From positions 1,835,501 to 1,899,500 of the forward strand of contig JAPDOI010000021.1 of the NCBI GenBank assembly GCA_029168955.1: 64,000 bases of DNA, given 5' to 3'. Shown in pieces: positions 34,701 to 40,400 of the stretch. How positions within the stretch are numbered: position 1 is the stretch's first letter; each line of letters opens with the position of its first letter. Origin of the DNA: Aplectana chamaeleonis (taxonomy: Eukaryota; Nematoda; Chromadorea; Rhabditida; Cosmocercidae). A program made the translations under genes and the position numbers. Below the pieces are notes generated by a model. That model was not told where the DNA came from and did not search any database. It saw nothing but the letters and a program-made list of their open reading frames with translations.

Positions 34701-34779
34701 GCTCGCCTTCCTTAGCCTGAGGCCCGAGGGTAACCACAGGCTGTTCTTCTTTAGCCTTTCCCTTACGTGCGGGAGCCAT
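7569..34779 (-). CDS. rps-14: 40S ribosomal protein S14 (uS11), three exons over 27 kb
   Basis: uS11 sits on the platform of the small ribosomal subunit, binding 18S rRNA near the mRNA exit. The gene is on the minus strand. Exon 1 (34632-34779) encodes residues 1-49, exon 2 (16538-16653) residues 50-88, and exon 3 (7569-7763) residues 89-152 plus TAA. The joined product is 152 residues, the same length as nematode and other animal S14. Junctions are canonical: G/GTATGC to TTTAG/G (phase 1), and CAG/GTCAGT to TTTGCAG/C (phase 0). The signatures [50 protein letters not shown] and the basic tail [11 protein letters not shown] are all present with no stop or frameshift. The introns are 17978 and 8774 bp and full of transposons, which is unusual for a ribosomal protein gene. 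No second copy was seen in the window. Confidence 0.95.
7870..8498. other. rps-14 intron 2, start; nothing recognised
   Basis: Ordinary intronic DNA between exon 3 and a MITE. Open frames of about 60 codons occur on both strands without recognisable motifs or splice context. Confidence 0.4.
8499..8971. mobile_element. MITE, AGGCACAG family, TCAA duplication
   Basis: Terminal inverted repeats AGACACAGTCCACCCTCAGA and (reverse) AGGCACAGTCCAACCTCAGA bound a 473-bp element. The 4-bp duplication TCAA lies at 8495-8498 and 8972-8975. The interior (CTTGGAGAGA...CACGCTGATCACA) matches the element at 17825-18309. It is non-coding. A four-base duplication of TYAA form suggests mobilisation by a piggyBac-like transposase, which is inference. 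Confidence 0.75.
8976..9591. other. intronic sequence, no gene seen
   Basis: Nothing coding. A segment at about 9286-9350 (TATAGGCCAACGGCGAGA) is similar to 14950-15015, so part of it is an unnamed dispersed repeat. Confidence 0.35.
9633..10450 (+). pseudogene. E2 PHD finger and broken endonuclease
   Basis: The frame from 9633 carries the decayed 2A-like motif, then the PHD finger ([19 protein letters not shown]). The histidine-cysteine pair is damaged, reading HRSSSG where E1 has HFSCSG. The endonuclease follows in other frames with recognisable pieces such as [14 protein letters not shown] (about 10015-10050), but has multiple small deletions to about 10450. Confidence 0.75.
10515..12599 (+). 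pseudogene. E2 reverse transcriptase with three nonsense codons
   Basis: One frame runs about 695 codons, interrupted by stops at 11538 (TAG), 12033 (TAG, where sister copies have tryptophan) and 12597 (TAA). Blocks in order: connector [72 protein letters not shown]; and YADYITIM, where the catalytic YADD has become YADY. A 27-bp exact tandem duplication at 12243-12296 repeats EYAAPVWQH in frame. The loss of the second catalytic aspartate and the stops make the copy inactive. Decayed C-terminal sequence continues to about 12950. Confidence 0.88.
12990..13429. other. intronic sequence, no gene seen
   Basis: An open frame of about 148 codons on the minus strand (13017-13463) shows no recognisable motif. 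A short local duplication is visible around 13310-13345 (CAGGAC/GATTCCT with GCAGGAGAAA). Confidence 0.35.
13430..13830. repeat. dispersed repeat, copies at 39.5 and 47.4 kb
   Basis: AGCAGAATTTCCCCGT, GGAGGGAATTTCAAATAAT and CTCTTGCCTGCTCCCACGAT recur in the same order at 39495-39760. The end segment CAGGCACTCGTACCCCCAC recurs at 47440-47460. It is non-coding. Boundaries are uncertain. Confidence 0.6.
13871..14017. mobile_element. foldback MITE with AGG duplication
   Basis: Inverted ends CTATAAAACGGCGAAATTCA and CTATAAAACGTCGAAATTCA are flanked by the trinucleotide AGG on both sides (13868-13870, 14018-14020). The element is 147 bp with a GC-rich non-coding centre. The superfamily is uncertain. 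Confidence 0.6.
14297..15632. repeat. identical inverted arms 1.15 kb apart
   Basis: 14297-14391 and 15538-15632 are reverse complements over about 95 bp with no difference seen by eye (for example GGCTGCAGCTGATTGGTCGG). The 1.15 kb between them holds no recognised gene, a poly-G run at about 15108 and a CR1 3' fragment. This could be a foldback element or two copies of one short repeat. Confidence 0.65.
15370..15503 (+). mobile_element. CR1/L2-type LINE 3' end fragment
   Basis: The final 130 bp resemble 48065-48195: CCCACTTCTGTG, TGCTATGCATC, CTCACATAC, TTTCTTCCTT and AATAAAGTCGTCGAATG. The end is a TGAATG-type tail. No coding sequence is retained. Confidence 0.55.
15785..16047. mobile_element. 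hAT-type MITE, exact 8-bp duplication
   Basis: The ends are CAGGGTTGGGCAGGCTTGCG and (reverse) CAGGGTTGTTCAGGCCGTTG, with CCCAGGAG duplicated at 15777-15784 and 16048-16055. Eight-base duplications and CAGGG ends are hAT hallmarks. It is 263 bp and non-coding. Sister copies lie at 18394-18635 and 57829-58161. Confidence 0.85.
16538..16653 (-). CDS. rps-14: rps-14 exon 2
   Basis: This 116-nt exon encodes (G)[18 protein letters not shown], then [20 protein letters not shown]. The acceptor is GATTTAG at 16654 and the donor is GTCAGT from 16537. It is easily missed because it lies alone among MITEs, 9 kb and 18 kb from its neighbours, and is too short to stand out as an ORF. Confidence 0.95.
16923..17145. 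mobile_element. Harbinger-like MITE, decayed copy
   Basis: The ends GGCCCCGTACATAGCTAGCA and (reverse) GGCATTGACCATAACTAGCT resemble those at 57087-57344, as does the interior (CAGCAGCAAGCATC against CAGCGGCAGGCGTC). Flanks are CTAA and TTAA. It is non-coding. Confidence 0.5.
17448..17658. repeat. perfect palindrome, 105-bp arms, 1-bp centre
   Basis: Left arm 17448-17552 and right arm 17554-17658 are exact reverse complements across all 105 positions, with a single A at 17553 between them. Identity stops abruptly at both outer ends. There is no loop and no decay, so it is either very young or actively homogenised. Any transcript through it would fold into a 105-bp perfect hairpin. It sits in rps-14 intron 1, 0.9 kb downstream (genomically) of exon 2. 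Confidence 0.95.
17825..18309. mobile_element. MITE, AGGCACAG family, TTAA duplication
   Basis: The 485-bp element has ends AGGCACAGGACACCC and (reverse) AGGCACAGTACACCC. TTAA is duplicated at 17821-17824 and 18310-18313, and the empty site GTTAAGGAGG is preserved in E1 at about 2957. The interior is shared with 8499-8971. It contains a local duplication GGGCCTGTGGTGG at about 18146 and 18173. Confidence 0.82.
18394..18635. mobile_element. hAT-type MITE in LINE copy E3
   Basis: This 242-bp relative of 15785-16047 has ends CAGGGTTGGGCAGGCTTGCG and (reverse) CAGGGTTGAGCAGGCGGTTG. The flanking octamers GTCTGGTC and ATCTGATC differ at two positions, so the duplication has aged. The empty site GTCTGGTCGGCTG is seen in E1 at about 3030. 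Confidence 0.8.
19081..19721. other. AT-rich intronic sequence
   Basis: Long A and T runs (19130-19460), many TTCGAA/ATTTTT segments, no coding signal. Confidence 0.5.
19722..20897. repeat. inverted repeat, about 180-bp arms, 0.8 kb apart
   Basis: 19722-19909 and 20712-20897 are reverse complements at roughly 93% (for example GGACAGATTTTTGCA, AGTATCAATATCACAATTTC). Between them (19950-20620) lies a dispersed repeat with phrases such as GATCACGAATCTGG and GTTCAGCGCCC, also found at 40.95, 50.2 and 56 kb. No coding sequence. A foldback element or flank-duplicated composite is likely. Confidence 0.75.
20913..21041. mobile_element. Harbinger-like MITE, TTA duplication
   Basis: The 129-bp element has perfect ends GGCCTCTTTCAGAGT and ACTCTGAAAGAGGCC and an exact TTA duplication (20910-20912, 21042-21044). 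The centre is GC-rich. TTA/TAA duplications with GG-starting ends fit PIF/Harbinger. Confidence 0.8.
21045..22000. other. intronic sequence, no gene seen
   Basis: 21045-21190 is GC-rich and purine-biased, and 21200-21990 is AT-rich. No open frame with recognisable motifs. Confidence 0.4.
22535..24091 (-). CDS. E6 reverse transcriptase domain, core intact
   Basis: This is an uninterrupted frame of about 518 codons, the most complete RT of the family here. Motifs in order: [66 protein letters not shown] (catalytic Asp); [31 protein letters not shown] (catalytic YADD); KSSATLC; and a thumb with [12 protein letters not shown]. It polymerises cDNA at a nick made by the linked endonuclease. The apparent start codon is an artefact of a template-switch insertion just upstream; the native protein would continue from the endonuclease. 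The C-terminal zinc piece ([18 protein letters not shown], about 22100) is in another frame. Confidence 0.85.
   Translation of the reverse strand: MSSFQQRWKELTESIDFAVDAKKAWTTLKRLSGKKMSTDRNMLEFPSGRFEHGYKAACLLGKLFASASSPRDKQHRRTMRAIRKLSRLDVPIISPSAIDKVIKSMKNSRAEGPDGISAVHLKHIPDPYYELLSDLIHSSFSSGVIPARWKQAVVIPIAKPGKPPDKAASHRPISLLSPLAKLAEKVVNPLLQNALQHNTHQHGFKKEHSTITALTSITEHIIAGFNRKTPAGRSLVVAIDLTAAFDSVSIPLLSKSILESDMPSLSKRWINSFVKNRSIRVKFDGHLSSSVPLKSGVPQGGVLSPSLFSLFLSDIPEPPTGIHLCLYADDITIVCTDSVIDRATAAMNDYLRTLAVYLKSMSLTVSASKSSATLCTTATVEHRLHPKVVWDGHELPLSKHPRLLGVFLDPSLRFHENTRIRAATANSRNNVLRALAGTSWGSTKEVLRTTYRAMVQPVLEYGAPIWTRHLSKSSWSKLQRAQNTALRLITGCHKSTPIPHLHQETGLLPVKQHCLLQS
24047..24101. repeat. 26-bp inverted duplication inside E6 coding sequence
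   Basis: 24047-24072 and 24076-24101 are reverse complements with one mismatch and a 3-bp spacer. Sister copies lack the left-to-right mirrored part, so a short inverted copy was inserted beside its template. It separates the endonuclease/connector frame from the RT frame. Confidence 0.8.
24684..25360 (-). pseudogene. E6 2A-like motif, PHD finger and endonuclease
   Basis: In one frame: [17 protein letters not shown] (motif at 25315-25337), then [25 protein letters not shown] and YCCMPC (PHD). The endonuclease follows as [48 protein letters not shown] and [13 protein letters not shown]. These contain the catalytic glutamate (QETK) and the GDFNAH metal-site motif. A TGA right after NAHSPS ends this ORF; the same frame resumes with [12 protein letters not shown] and ASDHLPI to about 24110. 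The ATG-initiated leader (from 25483) is in the -1 relation, as in the other copies. Confidence 0.82.
25610..25955 (+). repeat. long purine tract (about 340 bp)
   Basis: The plus strand is overwhelmingly A and G (AAGAAGAAGATTAAAGAATA, GGAAGATGAAGAGG) with few pyrimidines. Lys/Glu/Arg-rich reading frames here follow from composition and are not taken as genes. The tract begins about 120 bp beyond the 5' end of E6. Confidence 0.75.
26120..26690. repeat. GC-rich nested foldback block
   Basis: A hairpin at about 26273-26336 pairs GCTGCATTGCATCTCGCCGC with its complement. Outer segments at 26247-26283 and 26630-26682 (CGCCTCGCGGCGCCGC...GATCGATATGGCTG) are also inverted. Its left end (GCACGCGGCCGCCGC) matches the ends of 27208-28117, so related foldback elements are clustered. 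Non-coding. Confidence 0.6.
26683..27175. repeat. family F1 repeat, uninterrupted copy
   Basis: Ends GGGCCCTAGTTATACACC (26687-26704) and GGTGTATAACTAGGGCC (27158-27174) are inverted. The interior matches 2690-2785 and 7107-7340, showing that those two segments were once contiguous. No coding motif. Confidence 0.6.
27208..28117. mobile_element. foldback element, about 130-bp inverted arms
   Basis: Left arm from 27208 (GTCGCACGCGGCCGCCGC) and right arm to 28117 are reverse complements over about 120-140 bp, including AAGCCTCTCTAACACACCGG. The 0.65-kb centre is AT-rich and non-coding. No target duplication could be fixed. Confidence 0.7.
28118..29375. other. intronic sequence, no gene seen
   Basis: The part at 28690-28800 (GCAGCGCGACCGCGACGCG...GAGCCACA) resembles 17265-17310, an unnamed repeat. 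A short inverted pair GGAAGCCGCG/CGCGGCTTCC lies at about 29050 and 29100. Upstream exons of the candidate gene beginning at 29376 may lie here but none could be fixed. Confidence 0.35.
29376..29943 (+). CDS. candidate four-exon gene of unknown function inside rps-14 intron 1
   Basis: Four segments keep one frame when joined: 29376-29468, 29523-29602, 29668-29738 and 29856-29943 (TGA). Introns are 54, 65 and 117 nt, typical of nematodes. Signals: acceptor CCACAG; donor GTAACA with weak acceptor ATTAAG; donor GTAGTA with TTTTACAG; donor GTAGGT with CTTCCAG. The product contains [55 protein letters not shown] and GSTVMCN, with spaced cysteines suggesting an extracellular or small folded domain. 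Codon choice (GAC, GAG, AAG, CTC) looks coding. No family was recognised. The start and any upstream exons are unknown, the last junction is ambiguous, and the ATTAAG acceptor is atypical, so this is a moderate-confidence prediction. Confidence 0.38.
29970..30548. other. intronic AT-rich sequence, no gene seen
   Basis: T-rich plus strand, no recognisable coding segment or repeat boundary. Confidence 0.4.
30549..30700. mobile_element. foldback MITE, TA duplication
   Basis: The arms TGGTTAGGTCCGTGGCC and (reverse) TAGTTAGGTCCGTGGCC extend through AAGAAAAAACGT. TA flanks both ends (30547-30548, 30701-30702). The 152-bp element is mostly stem, fitting a Tc1/mariner-mobilised MITE. Confidence 0.65.
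30740..32490. repeat. repeat in inverted orientation to 34.0-34.5 kb; remainder unassigned
   Basis: 30985-31245 matches the reverse complement of 34265-34515 at high identity (CTGGTGACTGGACAAATTTT, GTTGCTGCGGTCGCGTCGG, TTTCTCATTAGAGCGCG). 31400-31570 matches about 34085-34255 inverted. The left copy carries extra sequence at about 31246-31395. 30760-31010 is GC-rich with open frames on both strands and no recognised product. 31800-32490 shows nothing beyond a poly-C run at about 32428. Confidence 0.55.
32504..33519 (+). pseudogene. E5 reverse transcriptase C-terminal half
   Basis: The frame opens at the element's first base ([15 protein letters not shown]), then [62 protein letters not shown] and [19 protein letters not shown] single frameshift near 33110 is followed by recovery from 33220: [33 protein letters not shown], and the zinc tail [18 protein letters not shown] with [15 protein letters not shown]. 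The catalytic YADD region is missing because of the truncation. Confidence 0.88.
32504..33553 (+). mobile_element. 5'-truncated LINE (copy E5), exact 13-bp duplication
   Basis: ACATATTCAAAGC occurs at 32491-32503 and 33554-33566, exactly bounding a 1050-bp 3' fragment ending in GAAGAAGAAG. Target-primed reverse transcription that stopped early explains the structure. The perfect duplication suggests a young insertion. It lies in rps-14 intron 1, antisense to the gene. Confidence 0.95.
33567..34631. other. intronic sequence with inverted repeat copy
   Basis: 33567-34050 holds nothing recognised. 34050-34515 is the inverted partner of 30985-31570. 34520-34631 leads into the rps-14 exon 1 donor and contains CTCAAGGCCACGTAGTATTC, also found at 17296-17315. 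Confidence 0.45.
34632..34779 (-). CDS. rps-14: rps-14 exon 1
   Basis: The ATG at 34779 opens [20 protein letters not shown] and the exon ends in ...VTDIS plus one base of a glycine codon. The donor is GTATGC at 34631. The start is chosen because it gives the standard N-terminus and lies 9 bases below a candidate spliced-leader acceptor. Length is 148 nt. Confidence 0.95.
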
Positions 34780-34786
34780 TATCCAA

Positions 34787-34792
34787 GACTAA
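34787..34792 (-). promoter_or_regulatory. candidate spliced-leader acceptor of rps-14
   Basis: On the minus strand TCGTTTAG ends at 34789, nine bases before the ATG, preceded by T/A-rich sequence. Nematode ribosomal protein mRNAs are commonly trans-spliced close to the start codon, so this is a plausible SL1 addition site. It is an inference from spacing and sequence only. Confidence 0.4.
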
Positions 34793-34799
34793 ACGAATA

Positions 34800-36130
34800 C
34801 TTATATATTTTGTTTACAACATGCTGCTTGAGAAAAATTCACTGCGACACATTTCAATCAATCAAAATGCAATTCTCACAAACCACAAAAAAAGTTTACG
34901 AGCGACTGAGAAGGGGTTAATTCCAATATATCTACTCAGCAATGAACTCAAAGCGATTCACCAGCGGATCCCTACTTCTCCAGTTTTCTATATTTCTCAA
35001 AACAAGACCTAAACTTTCAAAAACAGGTTCGCAGAATTATTCCAGAAATAATTGTTACACTAAATCCTTCGAATCGAATTTATACATGTATCCTATATAC
35101 ATAAAATACATATAACTATATATATATATATATATAATAAATAAATTTAGTAGAATTTTAAAACTGTTTTGGGAGGCTGGACTCGTTTTAAAGGACGCAA
35201 ATTGACTGTAGAGAACTGCGTATCGACATGATTCTCGAGTCGACGCGCAGTGACTGAAACCTTCCGTGGTACTGTGGAATTTTTACTTTTCGGGGCAAGT
35301 TTTCTTGTTTTAAATGTTTTTAGGATTTTGTCGTTTATAATATCGCTTTTTTTTCTAGTAAATTTGTTGTATTTAAGCCCAATGCAGTCTAGATTTCAAG
35401 TTGTGTCGGATTGCGGCTGTTTGATTGTGTTTAGCAATTTTTCTGTTACAAAAGTTTTCAGATGTTTCATTGAAATGTCGTATGTTCTGTGGAACTTTTG
35501 CTGTGAATTGGTGCGAGGTTGTATTGATGCATTCCGGGGATTAGGAGTAAGTTACATCATCCAGTTTTTATCTATGTGCAGCATAAGGTAGTTGGTAATT
35601 AAAACGATTTCGCCTCCGTTAGCTGCGGCAAAGCCTATGTTTAAAAATTCCACTCTCCGTTTTGTTGGGTAAAGGCCTCGGCATAGTGGAAAATCTGCGG
35701 CTCAATCCTCGCAGACATTCGTATCGTTCAACTACCGTGGGAAATCCGTTGAACTAATGTCCTAAAGCCATTGATGGTAGGACTTATTTCGTATTTCTTA
35801 TTTTCGGACGTCGTGTTTTGGCTACCGTATTCCGGCAATCGCTTCAGGACCCAAAGCCCGCTTCCCTCAAAATCGAAACCGCTTCGCTGCTTCATTCAGT
35901 TCTATCACGAGCGTTTCCGGTACGATTTCGCTCTGGAGCGTACTAGGCCATCCATGTAGAGGTTGGATCACATCAGAAATTGTCAGCGCAGCGATTTTTT
36001 CAAACTTTCAAGCCTAATGTCCTCGAACTCTAGGCGTGATAGCTTAGAAAGGGGCACTCAAACTGGAAATCTCACGTTGTGTTCATTATTGACTTCATAG
36101 GCCTCCTGACTCTCCTGATTTTGCAAGGGA
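34800..36130. other. upstream of rps-14, AT-rich, repeat remnants
   Basis: 34800-35160 is AT-rich and should include the rps-14 promoter; no defined element beyond T/A-rich tracts. A plus-strand open frame of 113 codons (35250-35591) is hydrophobic but lacks any recognised motif or splice context and is not called. 35690-35960 matches 39395-39590 in inverted orientation (GCGATTGCCGGAATACGGTA type). Confidence 0.4.
35117..35137. repeat. (TA)n microsatellite
   Basis: Ten or so TA dinucleotides followed by AATAAATAAAT. Confidence 0.9.
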
Positions 36131-36134
36131 AGGA

Positions 36135-36800
36135 AAACCCCGGGTTGCTCAGACATTCCTCGGTTCTCATGCCGTTTCTGATTCCGTTCCCGAATAAAAG
36201 CACCTACTACGCCGAGATAACCGTGCTCGGGAGCGGGATCACCCCTCGCTTGCGAGTCTCAAATGACGTCATCAGGCCCCGAAATCACCCCATAATTGTG
36301 CACGGCATCACCCCATCAGCGCGACGCGTTGGTGACGTCATTAGACCCCCAAATCACCCCCTAATGGTGAACGGCATGATGCACCCATTCTGACGTCATT
36401 TGGTCCCGAAATCACCCCCCATTTTGTCCTATTTAACACTATTCTACACTACAGAAGTCTTGAAAAGCTAGGAGGTCGCTTCTGCCGCAGTTAATGGTGT
36501 GGTGGATTGCAACGAAACAGCAACGCTGCCACAGCAACGTTACCATTATCCAAGCGAGTAGCCTAACTTTCCAGGCCTTAAAATCGCAACAAACCGACAA
36601 ATCTTCTTCACTACACTTTATTGAATTTTTTATGGAAATGGAGATCGTAACAGCGCCAAATAGAAATCGTAACAACATGTATGGAAAACTGTTGCACGTT
36701 GCCTCACCGTGAGGAATCAAAATAACTCATGATTTACACTCTAGAGAAACTATAAATTTAAGTATGACACTAGTGTGGGATATACAATAGTATGAGATAG
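36135..36800. repeat. direct repeat, copy 1 (partner 39775-40365)
   Basis: Shared phrases in order: TCAGACATTCCTCGGTTCTC, CACCTACTACGCCGAGATAA, TGACGTCA, ATTACCATTATCCAAGCGAG, ACACTCTAGAGAAACTATAA. Copy 1 has about 90 bp (a second TGACGTCATTAG block) missing from copy 2, and copy 2 has a 27-30 bp local duplication. No TG...CA ends or tRNA-primer site were seen, so an LTR is not supported. Confidence 0.75.
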
Positions 36801-36989
36801 TATCTCTGGAGCTTTGCACGATGCTGGAATGAGGAGTACTTGGGTATTTTTCCCTTAACCTATTTCCACGATTTGTTCATGAGGGGTCCTGACAGAGCCA
36901 CACCGTTACCCCCTTCTCAACCCAACTAGGTAATTTTTGTGGCCAGTCTCAATACTCGTTACGGAACGCATTCCAATACATTTCAGGTA

Positions 36990-37248
36990 CTATGCTTCTC
37001 TGGGCCGAATTCCGGTCCGCAATTGCGTCTCGACAAGCTTTGCGACCGCACGCGCTCGAGTCAGTCGAGTTTCCATCCCCAAAGCCGACTCGGCTTTTTT
37101 AGACAGTTCTCTCCAATTGTTTTTTATTTCCAAAACCCACATAGAATCAACAGATGTTGAGCTCAAATCTTTTCCGACTCGGAAGCGCGCGGCCGCGATT
37201 CGTGACGAGACGCATTCAGGGGCCGGAATTTGGCTAAGAGAAGCGCAG
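36990..37248. mobile_element. foldback MITE, TA duplication
   Basis: The arms CTATGCTTCTCTGGGCCGAA and (reverse) CTGCGCTTCTCTTAGCCAAA run about 80 bp inward and include TCGACAAGCTTTGCGACC. TA flanks both sides (36988-36989, 37249-37250). It is 259 bp, the same family as 44675-44952. Confidence 0.75.
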
Positions 37249-37427
37249 TACTTTTTGTCAATTTTCTCGAACTATGCCAACCCAAAAAAAAAGATGGAAA
37301 GATAGATGTAGAGGAAAAAGCCCTATTTTGCAATCAACATAAGTAAATGTTACGCTCCTTCATTCAGTCATTGGAAAGAAGATTCAGAATTTAAATGCTA
37401 AATAAGCCCAAAAATAAAAAAACATAC

Positions 37428-37485
37428 GTCAACAGGCATCCACGTCTCGCTTGAATTGTTAAAATCGAATGAGCGAATTTCTTGC
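37428..37485 (-). CDS. exon d of the unrecognised gene
   Basis: 58 nt between GATTTTCAG and GTATGT. It encodes QEIRSFDFNNSSETWMPVD. The intron to exon c is 71 nt. What follows the GTATGT donor could not be fixed; the next 450 bp contain a MITE and a repeat. Confidence 0.55.
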
Positions 37486-40400
37486 CTGAAAATCTTATTG
37501 ACAGTTAGAAGGTCAAATACTCAATAATCGGACTATTGGGAGAATTAAGAACTCACAAAACTTTTTGAAGAGCCGTGAAGATGCTCGCCCGTAGTCGTGT
37601 CCTCTCTCCACATAGGTTGCGGAACATCAGGTTTCTGGGCATCATCAGTGAGGCCGAGCGAGATGAAAAATCTGAAAGCAAATGGTGGTTTTTGTGTTTG
37701 TCACCCCAGGCGATTTCGAAAATCTCAACAATGAAAATGAAGAAATCGTTCTCAAAACCGCAGTACTTCAATGATAGTGATAAAGGAAAGTGCGAGTAGC
37801 GGGAAATGGAGGCTACAGATTGTGTGAATATTCAAAAAGGTACACATTTATCGGCAAAAACTACGCAGAATAGAAATATTTCACAATTCAGGAAGGAGGC
37901 TTGTAATTAAAGCGTCGAAATTCAAAAATCAACGACTTCCGCGCGACCGCAGCGCATCATGCTGTTGCATGCATCCCTCGGCGATTTCGCATTCAGTACT
38001 CCCTGACGCCATCACGAACGAAGGGTTTTGTTCATGCGAAAGTGGTGCCTTCTCATCCCCTGGCGAATTACCCACTCATCCCTCGGAAACTTGTACGGCA
38101 TCATGCGGTTGCGTGCACCCCTCGGCGATTTCGCAATCAGTACTCCCTGACGCCATCACGAACGAAGGGTTTTGTTCATGCGAAAGTGGTGCCTTCTCAT
38201 CCCCTGGCGAATTACCTACTCATCCCTCGGAAACTTGTACGGCATCATGCGGTTGCGTGCACCCCTCGGCGATTTCGCAATCAGTACTCCCTGACGCCAT
38301 CACGAACGAAGGGTTTTGTTCATGCGAAAGTGGTGCCTTCTCATCCCCTGGCGAATTACCCACTCATCCCTCGGAAACTTGTACGGCATCATGCTGTTGC
38401 ATGCATCCCTCGGCGATTTCGCATTCAGTACGCCCTGACGCCATCACGAACGAAGGGTTTTGTTCATGCGAAAGTGGTGCCTTCTCATCCCCTGGCGAAT
38501 TACCTACTCATCCCTCGGAAACTTGTACGGCATCATGCGGTTGCGTGCACCCCTCGGCGATTTCGCAATCAGTACTCCCTGACGCCATCACGAACGAAGG
38601 GTTTTGTTCATGCGAAAGTGGTGCCTTCTCATCCCCTGGCGAATTACCCACTCATCCCTCGGAAACTTGTACGGCATCAGTACATTTTTTTTGCCTGAGT
38701 GTTGAGAACCTTGCAGAGTGTGGAAAACCACGGTGTATACACAGAAATCGTTCGTTGCAGAAGTTTATGCAATGAACTACTTCGCAAATTTTCCATGGGT
38801 GGAGCCATAAACGGGATCCTAACAACCGAGAATTCCCATGATTTTTGTTTTCGCGAAGAAATTTTCCAAGGGAATTTTTTTCAGTGCCTTCTCTACTCAT
38901 AAGGCGCACGGAAAATTTTCCACCAAGTCAACTAGAAGTATTCAAACTACGGAGCGACACTATTTAGGTGTGATTCACATGCCTTTGCCAATTTATTCTT
39001 CTGCCTGTACTGCCTGATTTCACTCATTCGGCTAGGAAAACCCCGGGCTCCGAATTACGGAAAATCAAGCGTTCGCGGAAAAGCAAGAAAATGCTTAATT
39101 CAAAAAAAAAAGATTATTTCATTCTCAAATATCGAAAAGTCGTATTCAGATAAATCGAAGAGCATTGAAGTGGTGACTGCAGTTTGAAAAACTTGAAATA
39201 AATAAAGCTTCTCCAAGGAATATTGGAATAGTAAAGCTCTTCATCTAAAAAACTCTTCCAGCCCAGTTCAGAATGCTGTTCATATTCCCCGAGGAAATTC
39301 TTCCAAACCCTCCTGCTTCAATGGTGATGGAGGGGTTAGAAAAGCTAATCGATATAACGAAAGGTGGTGAGTGAAACGGCCAATCTAAAGGGCGGAGGGA
39401 AATAGGGCTTTGGGTCCTGAAGCGATTGCCGGATTACGGTAGTCAAAATACGCCGAAGTCCTACCATCAATGGCTTTACTAATGTTCACACTGGAAATCA
39501 GCAGAATTTCCCCGTCAGTTCAACGAAAATTGTTCGGGAGTTGATACGGATTTCCACTAAAGTTGAACAGGAGTGCTGATTGGAGGGAATTTCAAATAAT
39601 TTTTGCATGCATAAACAATCCTACACGTTTTACCTAGTTGCTACCCTACGGTGGAATGTATTTCAATATACTGACCCAACCCCTAAATAGATGTAGCACT
39701 ATCTGTGCTCACTAATAATCAAAGTGCAAATGCTCTGCCTCTTGCCTGCTCCCACGATGGGATACGGGCATCTCGCCCCCCTCAGACATTCCTCGGTTCT
39801 CGTGCCGTTTCTGATTTCGTTCCTGAATAAAAGCACCTACTACGCCGAGATAACCGTGCTCGGGAGCGGGATCACACCTCGCTTGCGAGTCTCAAATGAC
39901 GTCATCAGGCCCCGAAGTCACCCCCTAATGGTGAGCGGCATGATGCACCCATCCTGACGTCATTTGGGGTCGAAATCACCCCCATTTTGTCCAATTTAAC
40001 ACTATTCTACGCTTGTGCCGCAGTTAAAGGTGTGGTGGATTGCAACGAAATAGCAAAGCTGCCACAGCAGCATTACCATTATCCAAGCGAGTAGCCTAAC
40101 CTTCCAGATCTTAAAATCGCAACGAACCGACAAATCTTCTTCACTACACTTTATTGACCTTTTTATGGAAATGGAAATTATTGACCTCTTCAAGGAAATG
40201 GAAATCGTAACAGCACCAAATAGAAATCGTAACAACATGTATGGAAAACTGTTGCACGTTGCCTCACCGTGAGGAATCAAAATAACTCATGATTTACACT
40301 CTAGAGAAACTATAAATTTAAGTATGACACTAGTGTGAGATATACAATAGTATGAGATAGCATACGGGTGAGATATGACGTAGGACAGTATGGCGTGGAA

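Noticed and set aside
35250..35591. 113-codon hydrophobic frame upstream of rps-14 as a membrane protein gene
   Set aside because: T-rich composition alone gives hydrophobic codons; no signal for splicing, no recognised motif, poor codon pattern.
37557..37671. Alternative frame of exon c (GLTDDAQKPDVPQP...)
   Set aside because: It looks protein-like but reaches a stop soon after the next splice junction, whereas the chosen frame stays open through exon d.
37969..38775. Long open frames (268 and 218 codons) across the 144-bp satellite as repeat proteins
   Set aside because: The unit length is a multiple of three and has no stop in two frames, so openness is automatic. No start context, splice sites or third-position bias was seen.
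36135..40365. LTR retrotransposon bounded by the two direct repeats
   Set aside because: No TG...CA termini, no primer-binding site or polypurine tract, no gag-pol sequence between them, and no target duplication.
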